64,000 bases of DNA from Gemmatimonadaceae bacterium (GTDB taxonomy: Bacteria; Gemmatimonadota; Gemmatimonadetes; Gemmatimonadales; Gemmatimonadaceae). The position numbers and the translations under genes are program-made. Positions 17,920-26,404 of this stretch are shown here, in pieces (position 1 is the first letter of the stretch; each line of letters starts with the position of its first letter). The stretch covers positions 363,544 to 427,543 of the forward strand of contig JAICWO010000001.1 of NCBI GenBank assembly GCA_025934775.1, in the 5' to 3' direction. Below the pieces are notes generated by a model. That model ran no database searches and had not been told where the DNA came from. It worked only from the letters and a program-made list of their open reading frames with translations.

Positions 17920-17928
17920 CGCATCGCG

Positions 17929-18422
17929 ATGCCATTTTCCTGGATGAGGATTCCCGAACTCCCGTTTGCCCTCGGCGGAATTGTGCTGGCCTTCCAACTC
18001 GCCAAGACCGGCGTCTGGAATGGAATCGTCCAACGGCGTCTCGCGTCGCGAGACCAGGTGCTGTCGCCATCGCAGTCCGTCTTCACCGGAACGCTGATGG
18101 TCATTGCCGGTCTCATAGTGGGACTCGGGGCGTCGCTGTTGCTCGTCGCGTTCTCACGGTTCCAAGCACCGCGCCCGGCGGTTCGCAACCCGCGTCACCA
18201 ATCACGACTCACCCGATTCCCGATACCGCGCTCGTACTGGTTGCGGTCGGATTCGCGTGCTGGGTCTTCGTGCGCGCACTGCGCAACATTGTCTACTCGA
18301 GTGACGCCGATCGCGGCACCGCCCAGGCGCGCTGGTCCAGGATCGGTGTGATGAGTGTTTCAATCTCCGTTGTGGCGCTCGCGCTCGAAGTGTTGCGGGC
18401 CATCTGGAGTACCGGTACATGA
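17929..18422 (+). pseudogene. Frameshifted paralogue of the preceding membrane protein
   Basis: From ATG 17929 one frame reads LGGIVLAFQLAKTGVWNGIV, then a second span ending LLLVAFSRF near 18162. From there only the other frame keeps membrane-protein character (ALVLVAVGFACWVFVRALRN, then SISVVALALEVLRAIW) to the TGA at 18420-18422. Joined, the two parts give about 163 residues with the same arrangement as the protein at 17362, including a matching QRR turn and LMVIAG versus LVIAG span. The shift lies between about 18150 and 18185. I see no slippery heptamer, so a disrupted gene or sequencing error is likelier than programmed frameshifting. The terminal TGA overlaps the next ATG, as if the intact gene once belonged to this operon. 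Confidence 0.6.
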
Positions 18423-18850
18423 CTCGAAATCGAACGGTCGCACTCAGCCTGTGGCTCGTGGCCTTGATGCCGATTCGCCTCGCCTCGCAAACTGTGACCG
18501 CCGCGATGCTCTCCGGCTCCTGGCGCGCACGCGCGCTCTCCGCCGCCGCCCAGTCCCTCACCTTCGACGCCGACGGGCACGTCCTCATATTGCGCGATGG
18601 CGTCGCGCGTGCGTACACGGCGAAGCCCGACACGTCCGCGAAAGATCCGAGCACGTTGCGCCTGGCGCTCATCGAACCCAACGGCCACACGGATTCACTC
18701 ACGGTACGAATCCGCGGCCGCTCGGAAATCGACGTCATGCGCATCTCGCATCCCCGGGCGCCGGGTGACACCCTCGTGCGTTACGTGCGCGCCTCCCCAC
18801 CAGACACGCGCGAGCTGCGCGCCAAACTCGAGCGGGCGCTCCACCCGTAA
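18419..18850 (+). CDS. Small secreted protein of unknown function
   Basis: A 143-residue protein with a signal peptide (MTRNRTVALSLWLVALMPIRLASQ) and a compact, probably beta-rich body (SWRARALSAAAQSLTFDADG, then TLRLALIEPNGHTDSLTVRI). No family recognised. Its ATG overlaps the TGA of the preceding frameshifted membrane gene, and it ends 65 bases before gspF. It could be a periplasmic accessory of the RHS cluster; that is only context. Confidence 0.65.
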   Translation: MTRNRTVALSLWLVALMPIRLASQTVTAAMLSGSWRARALSAAAQSLTFDADGHVLILRDGVARAYTAKPDTSAKDPSTLRLALIEPNGHTDSLTVRIRGRSEIDVMRISHPRAPGDTLVRYVRASPPDTRELRAKLERALHP

Positions 18851-18915
18851 CCCACGCCAAGCCCGACCGGCGCAACCAGTGTGAATCGCAGAGCGAATCG
18901 CAGAGCGGATCTCGG

Positions 18916-20124
18916 ATGCCCACTTTCGCCTACCGCGCGGTCGACCCCCGCGGCGCCAAGCACGGCGGCACGCGCGACGCCGCCTCGCCGGCGGCGCTGA
19001 CGCAACTCCTCGAGGCGCAGGGCCTCGTCGTCGTCGACGTCGCCGCTGGCTCCCCGGCGCGCGCCGCCGCCGCACGCACGACGCTCGGCCGTACCTCCCG
19101 CGCCGCGGTCGTCGACGTTACGCGCGCGCTCGCGGGGCTCCTCTCCGCCGGCCTCCCGCTCTCGCGCGCGCTCACGGCAGCCGCCTCCGTGTCGCGCGGC
19201 CCCGTCGCCGACCGTCTCACCGCCGTTCGCGAGCGCGTCGCGCGAGGCGACAACCTGGCCACGGCGCTCGCCGCGCATCCGGACCTCTTTTCGCCGCTCT
19301 ACGTTGGGCTCGTCCGGGCCGGCGAACGCAGCGGAGATCTCGACGGCACCTTCACCCGCCTCGCCGCGCAGCTCGAGCGAGAGGACGAGCTCCGGTCCAC
19401 GCTCGTGTCGGCGGCGATCTACCCCGTGCTGCTCGCGATCGTCGGCACGGCGGCGGTGTTGATACTTCTCTTATTCGTGCTTCCTCGATTCGCCGGCGTG
19501 CTCCAGGGCGCCGGCGCGCGGCTGCCGCGATCCACCGAGGCCCTCCTCGCGTTCTCCGCGCTCGCGCAGCGCTACTGGTTCCTGTGCCTCGTCCCGCCGT
19601 TCGCCGTCGTGGCGGCGATCGGCTGGGTGCGGACCTCCGCCGCCGGCGCGCGCGCGTGGGCGTCGATGCTCCTGCGCGCGCCGCTCGTGCGGGAGCTGCG
19701 CCGCGACCTCCTCGCCGCGCGCTTCGCGCGGATGACGAGCGTGCTCCTCGCCGGCGGCGCTCCGGTCTTGAGCGCGCTCGACGACGCGGCCGCGTCGATG
19801 CCCGATCCGCTCGCGCGCGACGACATTCTCCGGCTGCGCGCGCGCGTGCGCGAGGGCGCGAGCATGCAGCGTGCGGTCGGCGACTCGCCGGTGTTCCCGC
19901 CGCTCCTCGCGCAGCTCGTCGCCCTCGGCGAAGAGACCGGCCGGCTGGAGGAGTTCATGCGCAAAGCCGCCGAGCTGTTCGAGCAGCGCGGCGAGCGTGC
20001 CATCGCGCGGCTCGTCGCGCTCGCCGAGCCCGCGATGATCATCGTCCTCGGCGTCGTCGTCGGATCGGTCGCGCTGTCGCTGCTCCAGGCCATCTACGGC
20101 GTGAACGCCGGGTCGTTCCGGTGA
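18916..20124 (+). CDS. gspF: Type II secretion inner-membrane platform protein GspF
   Basis: A 402-residue protein starting MPTFAYRAVDPRGAKHGG, the typical GspF/PilC opening. It has two copies of the T2SSF helical domain (about residues 65-185 and 270-390, each with an LSAGLPLSRAL- or LAGGAPVLSAL-like motif). Hydrophobic spans lie after each (AAVLILLLFVLPRF, and AMIIVLGVVVGSVALSLLQAI). GspF sits in the inner membrane and links the GspE ATPase to the pseudopilus. It is the first gene of a tightly packed ten-gene operon; its stop overlaps the gspH start by one base. Confidence 0.92.
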   Translation: MPTFAYRAVDPRGAKHGGTRDAASPAALTQLLEAQGLVVVDVAAGSPARAAAARTTLGRTSRAAVVDVTRALAGLLSAGLPLSRALTAAASVSRGPVADRLTAVRERVARGDNLATALAAHPDLFSPLYVGLVRAGERSGDLDGTFTRLAAQLEREDELRSTLVSAAIYPVLLAIVGTAAVLILLLFVLPRFAGVLQGAGARLPRSTEALLAFSALAQRYWFLCLVPPFAVVAAIGWVRTSAAGARAWASMLLRAPLVRELRRDLLAARFARMTSVLLAGGAPVLSALDDAAASMPDPLARDDILRLRARVREGASMQRAVGDSPVFPPLLAQLVALGEETGRLEEFMRKAAELFEQRGERAIARLVALAEPAMIIVLGVVVGSVALSLLQAIYGVNAGSFR

Positions 20125-20546
20125 TGCGCACGCGCGCGCGGCGCGGCGTCACGCTCATCGAGCTCGTGGTCGTGATCGCGCTCATGTCGATCATCGCCGG
20201 CGTCACCGTGCCCGCGCTCTCGTCGCTCGACCGCCGCGAGCCGACGGCCGTCGACATCGTCTCGACCCTTCTGCGCGAGACGCGGGCGACAGCGATCGAG
20301 CAGGGGCGCTCGGTCGTTCTGACGATCGATCCCGCCACGGCGCGCTACTGGCTCGACGTTCCGGACACGACGGGCGTCCTCGCGCTGCCGGGCGGCGCGA
20401 CGCTCATGGCGCCGACGCCGCGCGTGCACGTGCGGTTCGCCGCCACCGGCGAGGTCGACGCCGAGCCGTTTTTCGTGCGCGAGCACGATCTCGCGACGCC
20501 CGTCGTGTTCGACCGCTGGTCGGGCGAGGCGCGTGGTGGTCGGTAG
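20124..20546 (+). CDS. gspH: GspH-like minor pseudopilin
   Basis: A 140-residue protein starting MRTRARRGVTLIELVVVIAL: a short basic leader, then the prepilin cleavage motif G|VTLIE with the conserved Glu at +5 and a hydrophobic helix. The C-terminal body (VDIVSTLLRETRATAIEQGR, then a beta-rich part) fits the GspH/FimT type. ATG 20124 shares its A with the gspF stop; a GTG one codon earlier is possible. It is processed by a prepilin peptidase not encoded in this window. Confidence 0.85.
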   Translation: MRTRARRGVTLIELVVVIALMSIIAGVTVPALSSLDRREPTAVDIVSTLLRETRATAIEQGRSVVLTIDPATARYWLDVPDTTGVLALPGGATLMAPTPRVHVRFAATGEVDAEPFFVREHDLATPVVFDRWSGEARGGR

Positions 20547-20561
20547 CGCGGGCATCGCGCA

Positions 20562-20960
20562 ATGACGCCGCGTCGCGGCTTCACCCTCCTCGAGGCGGCG
20601 GTGGCGATGGCAATCATTGCCATAGTGGCCATGACCGCCCTCGCGGCGTACGGCGCCGATCTCCGCGCGGCCGATCGCGCGCGCCAGACGATCCCCGCCG
20701 CGGCGCTCGCGCAGGAACGCATGGCGGTGCTGGAGCTCGTCGATGGCCATACGCTTCGCATGCTCCCCGACTCGTTGTCACACGGCGCATTCGAGGCGCC
20801 GTACGACGCGTACGTCTGGTCCGCCACCGCCAAGCCGGTGCGCGGCGAGCCGTCGCTCGTCGAGATTCGCGTCAGCGTCACCTGGCCGGACGGCGCGTTC
20901 ACCCTCGCGCGCCGGCGCTATCGGCCGACGTTCGTCGCGCAATCGGGAGTGGTGCCGTGA
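20562..20960 (+). CDS. gspI: GspI-like minor pseudopilin
   Basis: A 132-residue protein with the type IV prepilin signal MTPRRG|FTLLEAAVAMAII (Gly at -1, Phe at +1, Glu at +5). Size, position between gspH and gspJ, and the LAQERMAVLELVDG helix end fit GspI. With GspH, J and K it would form the pseudopilus tip. It overlaps gspJ by four bases. Confidence 0.82.
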   Translation: MTPRRGFTLLEAAVAMAIIAIVAMTALAAYGADLRAADRARQTIPAAALAQERMAVLELVDGHTLRMLPDSLSHGAFEAPYDAYVWSATAKPVRGEPSLVEIRVSVTWPDGAFTLARRRYRPTFVAQSGVVP

Positions 20961-21574
20961 GGGCGCGCGCCGGCATGACGCTGCTCGAGCTCATCGTCGC
21001 GCTCGCGATCACCGGCGTCGCCGTGAGCGGCGGCTACAGCGCGTTCGCGCAGCTCGCCGATCGCCGGACGCAGGCGGCGACGACGGCGGACGCGGTCGCG
21101 CGCTCGGCCGCGATCCGCGCCACGCTCGCGACATGGCTCGCCGGCGCCCGCCTCACCATCGAGGAGGACGACATCGTCTTTCGCGGGATCGACGGCGTGC
21201 ACCGCGACCCACTCGGCGATGCTCCCGACGACGAGCTGACGTTCTTCACCTCGGCGCGCACGCCGCTCGGCAATGGGGGAACGATCATTCGCCTTTTCGT
21301 GGAGCGCGGCGACACGACGGAGCACGGCCTCGTCGCCGATCTCGCGGCGTGGCACGGCACGGACCGCATGCACATCGTCCTCGATAGCGCGGTCGGCGGC
21401 ATGGACGCGCAATTTCTCTCGACCGCGCTGGGAGCGGATGCCTGGTCGTCGAGCTGGGTGTCGAGCACGATCCTGCCCGCGGGGGCGCGCGTCACGCTCT
21501 CCGCCCGACCCGGCGACACGCTGGCGCCGCTGATTCGCGCGCCGATCACGGTCTCGCTGGAGAACGGCCGATGA
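20957..21574 (+). CDS. gspJ: GspJ-like minor pseudopilin
   Basis: A 205-residue protein beginning MRARAG|MTLLELIVALAI, a prepilin signal with Met at +1 and Glu at +5. The body is larger than GspH/I, as expected for GspJ, and includes DDELTFFTSARTPLGNGGTI, typical of the GspJ beta-rich fold. Overlaps gspI and gspK by four bases each (ATGA), implying coupled translation. Confidence 0.85.
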   Translation: MRARAGMTLLELIVALAITGVAVSGGYSAFAQLADRRTQAATTADAVARSAAIRATLATWLAGARLTIEEDDIVFRGIDGVHRDPLGDAPDDELTFFTSARTPLGNGGTIIRLFVERGDTTEHGLVADLAAWHGTDRMHIVLDSAVGGMDAQFLSTALGADAWSSSWVSSTILPAGARVTLSARPGDTLAPLIRAPITVSLENGR

Positions 21575-22524
21575 AGTCGCGCCGAGCATTCGCGCTCATG
21601 GCCGCGCTCTGGCTGCTCGTCGCGATCTCGGCGATCTCACTCGAGATCTCCGTGCTCGCGCGGTCGCGGCGGCTCGCCGCGGCCAACTCGCTGGAGGGGA
21701 TGCACGCGGACGCCGCGGCGGAGTCGGGCATCGAGCACGCGCGCGCGCGGCTCGCACGCGCGATCGCGGAAGGAGGGACGGGACGTACGTGGGGCGACCC
21801 CGCGGCGGTCTTGGATCCCTGGCACAGTCTCGACGTCGGTCTCCGCGACTCGATCGAAATGACGCCGGGCCTCTGGTATCGCGTTCAGCTGGCGGATCTG
21901 GGCGGGAAGGTCGACGTCAATCGCGCATCCGAGGACGATCTGCGCAGATTCCTCACCGCCAACGACTTGGACGCGGCGGTCGCGGACGGATTGGCCGAGG
22001 CGATCATGGATTGGCGTGACGAAGACGATTTTCGTCGCTTGCGCGGCGCCGAGCGTGAGGACTATATGAAAGCCGGCGCACGCGAGCTTCCACGAAATGC
22101 CCCGCTCGAATCGATCGACGAGCTGCGGTTCGTCCGTGGCATGACGCCGGCGCTCCTCGCGAAGCTGCGAGGCGACCTCACGGTATTTGGCGGCGGGCAG
22201 ATCAACCTCAACGTCGCCGATCGAAACGTGCTGCTCTCGCTGCCGGGGATCACGCCGCTCGCGGCGGAGGTGATCGTGCGCGTGCAGCAGTCGGGGCGGC
22301 GCATTCAGACGATGCAGCAGTTGACCGACATGCTTCCCACGCAGGCGCGCGGGCCGCTGGAGCGCTCGATGACGGATCTGTTGCCCAAGGTCACGTTCGA
22401 CACGCACGAGGTGCTCGTGACATCCGACGGGTGGATGGCCGGAAGCCCGGTGCGCGCCCGTGAGCTTGCTGTGCTCGCGCGCGGCGGATCGGCGGCGTTC
22501 GTGACGTGGAGGCAGGACCAATAG
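21571..22524 (+). CDS. gspK: GspK-like minor pseudopilin
   Basis: A 317-residue protein starting MKSRRAFALMAALWLLVAIS. As usual for GspK the conserved Glu at +5 is absent from the membrane helix. The large insert domain is present (KVDVNRASEDDLRRFL, IMDWRDEDDFRR, NVADRNVLLSLPGITPLAAE), with helix-hairpin-helix-like segments typical of GspK. It caps the pseudopilus tip. The stop TAG overlaps the GTG start of the next gene. Confidence 0.87.
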   Translation: MKSRRAFALMAALWLLVAISAISLEISVLARSRRLAAANSLEGMHADAAAESGIEHARARLARAIAEGGTGRTWGDPAAVLDPWHSLDVGLRDSIEMTPGLWYRVQLADLGGKVDVNRASEDDLRRFLTANDLDAAVADGLAEAIMDWRDEDDFRRLRGAEREDYMKAGARELPRNAPLESIDELRFVRGMTPALLAKLRGDLTVFGGGQINLNVADRNVLLSLPGITPLAAEVIVRVQQSGRRIQTMQQLTDMLPTQARGPLERSMTDLLPKVTFDTHEVLVTSDGWMAGSPVRARELAVLARGGSAAFVTWRQDQ

Positions 22525-23753
22525 TGCCGCGCCCCATCGTGCTTGGCCTGGCCGTGGGCGGCGACGTTCTCGTCGCGCACTGGCGCGGCGGCGGCAAGGT
22601 CCGGGACTGGTCGCGCCGACTGTCCGACTGGGATGGGCCCCGCGGCGAGCAGCTCCGCGGCGCGCTGGGCGAGCTGCGCGCGATCGTCGGCGTGCACGAA
22701 CGCGTCGATCTCGCGGTCGCCGTGCTGCCGCCGGATGCGCGCGTGCGCGCGGTCACGCTGCCGCCGATGACCGCCGACGACGCGCGGTCCGCGATCGCGC
22801 GCGCGGGGACCAAGCACTTCGTGGGAATGGCCGAGCCGCTGGTCTGCGCCGTCGCGAAGCGGCGGACCACGGGCGAGCCGGTCATGGCCGCCGCCGTGTC
22901 GCAAACGCTGCTCGACGACCTGGCCGCCGCGCTGCCGGATCCCGCATGGCGGATCGCGCGCGCGGTGCCCGCGCAGGCCGTCTGGGCGGACGAGGCGCGC
23001 CAACGCTGGCCCGAGCTGCGCGCCAGCGGCGGCGAGGCCGCCGCGTCCGGGGCCGAGGTGAGCGTATTGGTATTCGAGAATGATAAATTCGCGCTGGTGC
23101 GGCGCCGGCCGGCGGGAACGACGCACCCTCGGATGCTCGGCGCCGGCGCCGCTGGTGCCCCCGATGCCGCCGGCGCGGCCCTCATCGCGGCGCGCGGGGC
23201 TCGGCGGGCGGGCGGATTCGAGCTCCTGCCGGACGAATGGCGGGCCGCGTACGCGCGCGCGGCACGGCGTCTCGCGACCACGTTCGCCGCCGCGGCGGCG
23301 GCGTGCGTCGTCGCGTCGGCCGGCGTCTACCGCTGGGGATTGGCCCGCGAGCTCGGCGCGATCGATCACGAGCGAGCGGCGATCCGGCCGATGGTCGATC
23401 GCGCGATGGCCCATCGCGATTCGCTGGCCAGTCTCTCCGGCACCGCGCAAGCGATCGACGCGCTCGAGCGCGGCGCGCCGCGGTGGTCCGCCGTCGTCGG
23501 CCAGATCGCGCGTGTGCTTCCCGCGCAGGCGTCGCTCACCGCGATGCGCGCCGACGGCGACAGCGCGAGCCTCGAGGGTCAGGCGAAGGACGCGTCCGAA
23601 GTTTTCGCGGCGCTGCGTGCGGCCCCGGGCATCACGTCAGTGCGGGCGACCGCGCCGATCCGCGAGGACGCGGTGCCCGGTCAACCGCCAGTCGAGCACT
23701 GGGTGCTCACCGCGCAAGTCGCGCACGCGGCGACCACGCGAGGCACGCGCTGA
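22524..23753 (+). CDS. gspL: GspL-like protein with PilN-type C-terminus
   Basis: The start taken is GTG 22524 (409 residues), with GGAGGCAGGA just upstream; an in-frame GTG at 22506 adds six residues. The N-terminal 220 residues look like the actin-like cytoplasmic domain of GspL/PilM (LAVAVLPPDARVRAVTLPPM). One membrane span (AAAAACVVASAGVYRWGLA, about residues 255-275) and a PilN-like periplasmic domain (WSAVVGQIARVLPAQASLTA) follow. GspL links GspE to GspM. Fits its place between gspK and gspM. Confidence 0.78.
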   Translation: MPRPIVLGLAVGGDVLVAHWRGGGKVRDWSRRLSDWDGPRGEQLRGALGELRAIVGVHERVDLAVAVLPPDARVRAVTLPPMTADDARSAIARAGTKHFVGMAEPLVCAVAKRRTTGEPVMAAAVSQTLLDDLAAALPDPAWRIARAVPAQAVWADEARQRWPELRASGGEAAASGAEVSVLVFENDKFALVRRRPAGTTHPRMLGAGAAGAPDAAGAALIAARGARRAGGFELLPDEWRAAYARAARRLATTFAAAAAACVVASAGVYRWGLARELGAIDHERAAIRPMVDRAMAHRDSLASLSGTAQAIDALERGAPRWSAVVGQIARVLPAQASLTAMRADGDSASLEGQAKDASEVFAALRAAPGITSVRATAPIREDAVPGQPPVEHWVLTAQVAHAATTRGTR

Positions 23754-24328
23754 TGGCCGCGCGCGTCGCACTCTCCACGCGTGACCGTCGCGCGCTGCAA
23801 CTGGGCGCCATCGTCGCGCTGCCCGCGCTGCTCTATGTCGCAGCGATCAAACCGTACCTGCGCTCGGTCGCGGACGCGAAGACCGCGATCGCGAGTCAGG
23901 GCGACCTGCTCCGGCGCGAGCGCGCACTCGTCGCGAGCGCGCCGGAGCTGCCGCGGGCGATTCTCGTCGCTCAGCGCACGTTGACCGCGGCGGATGCCCG
24001 ACTCTACGGGCAGCGCGATCCGGTCGCCGCCACCGCCGCGCTCTCGCGCGACGTCACGAGCGCGCTCGACGACGCGGGCGTGGCGCTGCAGCGATCCGAG
24101 GCGCGCGACGTCGTCCTGCGCAAGGATGGCCTGCACGAGCTCACGATCGACGTCCGGGCCGAAGGCGACCTCGATGGCATCCTGAGCGCGGTCTCGCAGC
24201 TCGAGGCTGGTCCAAAGTTGATTCGCGTCGCGCGGCTCGGCATCGAACGCTCCGCGCTCGTACCCGCGGCGGCCAATGCGCCCGAGGCGCTGTCGCTCGT
24301 CGCGACGATCCACGGATACGCGCGATGA
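23753..24328 (+). CDS. gspM: GspM-like (PilO-type) protein
   Basis: A 191-residue protein from ATG 23753, overlapping the gspL stop by one base. A basic N-terminus is followed by one membrane span (LQLGAIVALPALLYVAAI, about residues 14-31), a coiled region (DLLRRERALVASAPELPRAI) and a ferredoxin-like PilO/GspM domain (HELTIDVRAEGDLDGILSAV). It would pair with GspL in the inner membrane platform. Identification rests on size, topology and position. Confidence 0.75.
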   Translation: MAARVALSTRDRRALQLGAIVALPALLYVAAIKPYLRSVADAKTAIASQGDLLRRERALVASAPELPRAILVAQRTLTAADARLYGQRDPVAATAALSRDVTSALDDAGVALQRSEARDVVLRKDGLHELTIDVRAEGDLDGILSAVSQLEAGPKLIRVARLGIERSALVPAAANAPEALSLVATIHGYAR

Positions 24329-24831
24329 TGCCGCGCGTTTTCTCGAGCACGTCGGTCCGGACCTCGGCGCTCGCGTTCCTGCTCGCGCTGGCGCTTCTGG
24401 GCTGGTCGCTCGTGGGTGCGATGTTCGCCGATCGCACCGAAGGGAGGCCGATCCCGGCCCCGATCGCGTCGCTCGCCACGATTCACCGCGCCGACACGAC
24501 GAGCGACGACCTCGAGCAGGACGCGATCGATCATGATCCGTTCTCGCCCGCGCGGGAGCGGCCGTCGGTGCGATACGGGACGCCGGCCGCTCCGGTCGTG
24601 CTCAACGCCGCACCGATCGCGCCCGCCGTGCTGCACCTCGTGGGCACCGTGGTCGCGCCGGAGAACGGCAGCTTCGTCGTCGCCCAGTTGGGAGACACGT
24701 CGCCCAAAGTGCTGCACGTGGGACAGCGCGTTGGAGAATTCACATTGCGGTCGATCACTCAAGGCGCGGCGACGTTCGTGAAGGGCAATGGCGAGCGGCT
24801 CGAGTTGCGCGTACCCAAGAACGGGAGCTGA
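24325..24831 (+). CDS. gspC: GspC/PilP-like protein
   Basis: A 168-residue protein with one N-terminal membrane span (LAFLLALALLGWSLVGAMF) and a periplasmic beta-domain (LHLVGTVVAPENGSFVVAQL, GQRVGEFTLRSI). This matches the homology region of GspC, which contacts the secretin. There is no PDZ domain, so it is shorter than the enterobacterial protein. It overlaps gspM by four bases; the secretin gene starts one base after its stop. Confidence 0.75.
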   Translation: MMPRVFSSTSVRTSALAFLLALALLGWSLVGAMFADRTEGRPIPAPIASLATIHRADTTSDDLEQDAIDHDPFSPARERPSVRYGTPAAPVVLNAAPIAPAVLHLVGTVVAPENGSFVVAQLGDTSPKVLHVGQRVGEFTLRSITQGAATFVKGNGERLELRVPKNGS

Positions 24832-24832
24832 C

Positions 24833-26404
24833 GTGGCACAGCGGTCACATTGGAATCTGCTCATGATCGCTCTGGCGGCGTCGCTTCTGCTCTCCGCGAC
24901 CGGGCTTCACGCGCAGGACACGAGCGCCGTGCGCGCGACGGCCGGCGGCATTCTCGTCGACTTCCAGGACGTGGACCTTCGCGCGGTGATCACCGCGCTC
25001 GCCGAGGCGGGGAGCCTGAACGTCTCGTACAGCGACCTTCCGGCGCGGCGGGTGACGCTCCGCCTGCATACGCCGATCGCGAAATCCGACATCCTGCCGC
25101 TGCTGCGCAGCATCGCGCAGTCGAATGGGCTTCAGGTGGTGCAGGACGACAAACTCATCCGGCTCGTCGCCGACAACACCGCCGCGTCGGGCACCGGGCG
25201 CCCCGGAGACCAGTCCGGTGCGCGCGCGCCGGCGGAGACGCGACTGTACGTGTACGGGCTCAAACACGTGCGCGCCGCCAAGCTCGCGTCGACCTTGCAG
25301 GCGATCTTCGGCGCGCGCGGGACGACGGGCGCGCCACCGGCGAGCCGCCCCGGGACGCCGACGCTCTCGCAGCAGCTCACGAACAATCAGGTGCCGGCGC
25401 TCGGCCCCGGCGCGGACAGCGCGCGGGCGGCCGCAGCCGCGGCCGTCACGCCCGCCACCGGGCTGCCGGGGATGCTCCATGGCGAGGTGCAGATCGTTCC
25501 CGACGAAACGACCAACTCGCTCGTCATTCACGCGCAGCCGGCGGACTACGAGACCGTGCGCCAGGCGATCCAGGCGCTCGACCTGCGTCCCCTTCAAGTG
25601 CTCATTGAAGTTCTCATAGCAGAAGTCCGCCACACGTCGGAGCTCGACCTTGGCGTCACCGCGAAATCCACGCGTGAGGCGGCCGGCACGGCGCCGAGCA
25701 GCGGCGCCGTCGTGTCGAGCAATTCGACGGCCGACTTGATTCTGCGGCTGAGCCGCGACGCGCGGTTCGACATCGACGTCGCCGTCCACGCCCTCCAGAC
25801 GCGCGGCGACGTCCGGATTCTCTCGCGACCCGTGCTGCTGGCGCAGAACAATCAGGAGGCGAAGATCCTCGTCGGCTCGCAGCGGCCGTTCGTGCAGGTC
25901 TTCCGGTCGCTGCCGACCGACGACGCCGTCCGCGACCAGGTGGTGCAGTACAAGGACGTCGGCACCTCGCTGACGATCCTGCCGACGATCAACGCCGACG
26001 GGTACGTCAACCTCCAGGTCTCGCAGGAAGTGAGCACGGCGACGAACGAAGTGCAGTTCGGCGCGCCGGTGATCAGCACGCGCGAAGCCTCCACCCACCT
26101 CTTCGTCAAGAACGGCCAGACCGCGGTGCTCGGCGGATTGATCGATCGCGAGCAGGACCTGACGCGGAGCGGACTGCCGCTGCTCAGCTCTCTGCCCGGC
26201 ATCGGCTATCTCTTTGGCTCGACGACGGATTCCCGCACGACCAGCGAGCTGTATCTCTTCCTCACGCCGCACATCGTCGACACGGACGACGATGCCGACC
26301 GGCTGCGCGAGCAGGTCGAGCAGCGTTCGCCGGACGTCACGAAGGTGATTCCGCAGAATCCGCCGCTGCCGCCGGTGACGCGCAAGCCGCCGCCGCTCGA
26401 ATGA
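24833..26404 (+). CDS. gspD: Type II secretion outer-membrane secretin GspD
   Basis: A 523-residue protein, start GTG 24833 with GGGAG six bases before it; a signal peptide ends near LHAQDTSAV. The N-terminal domains include DLRAVITALAEAGSLNVSYS and YVYGLKHVRAAKLASTLQAIF. The secretin core (about residues 257-483) includes VGSQRPFVQVF, FVKNGQTAVLGGLID and LPLLSSLPGIGYLFG. It is shorter than proteobacterial GspD (about 650), lacking some N domains. Forms the outer-membrane channel; no pilotin is evident nearby. Overlaps gspE by four bases. Confidence 0.9.
   Translation: MAQRSHWNLLMIALAASLLLSATGLHAQDTSAVRATAGGILVDFQDVDLRAVITALAEAGSLNVSYSDLPARRVTLRLHTPIAKSDILPLLRSIAQSNGLQVVQDDKLIRLVADNTAASGTGRPGDQSGARAPAETRLYVYGLKHVRAAKLASTLQAIFGARGTTGAPPASRPGTPTLSQQLTNNQVPALGPGADSARAAAAAAVTPATGLPGMLHGEVQIVPDETTNSLVIHAQPADYETVRQAIQALDLRPLQVLIEVLIAEVRHTSELDLGVTAKSTREAAGTAPSSGAVVSSNSTADLILRLSRDARFDIDVAVHALQTRGDVRILSRPVLLAQNNQEAKILVGSQRPFVQVFRSLPTDDAVRDQVVQYKDVGTSLTILPTINADGYVNLQVSQEVSTATNEVQFGAPVISTREASTHLFVKNGQTAVLGGLIDREQDLTRSGLPLLSSLPGIGYLFGSTTDSRTTSELYLFLTPHIVDTDDDADRLREQVEQRSPDVTKVIPQNPPLPPVTRKPPPLE

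Noticed and set aside
18150..18185. Programmed frameshift in the second membrane protein gene
   Set aside because: No slippery heptamer, downstream pseudoknot or internal Shine-Dalgarno stimulator was visible; treated as a disrupted gene or sequence error.
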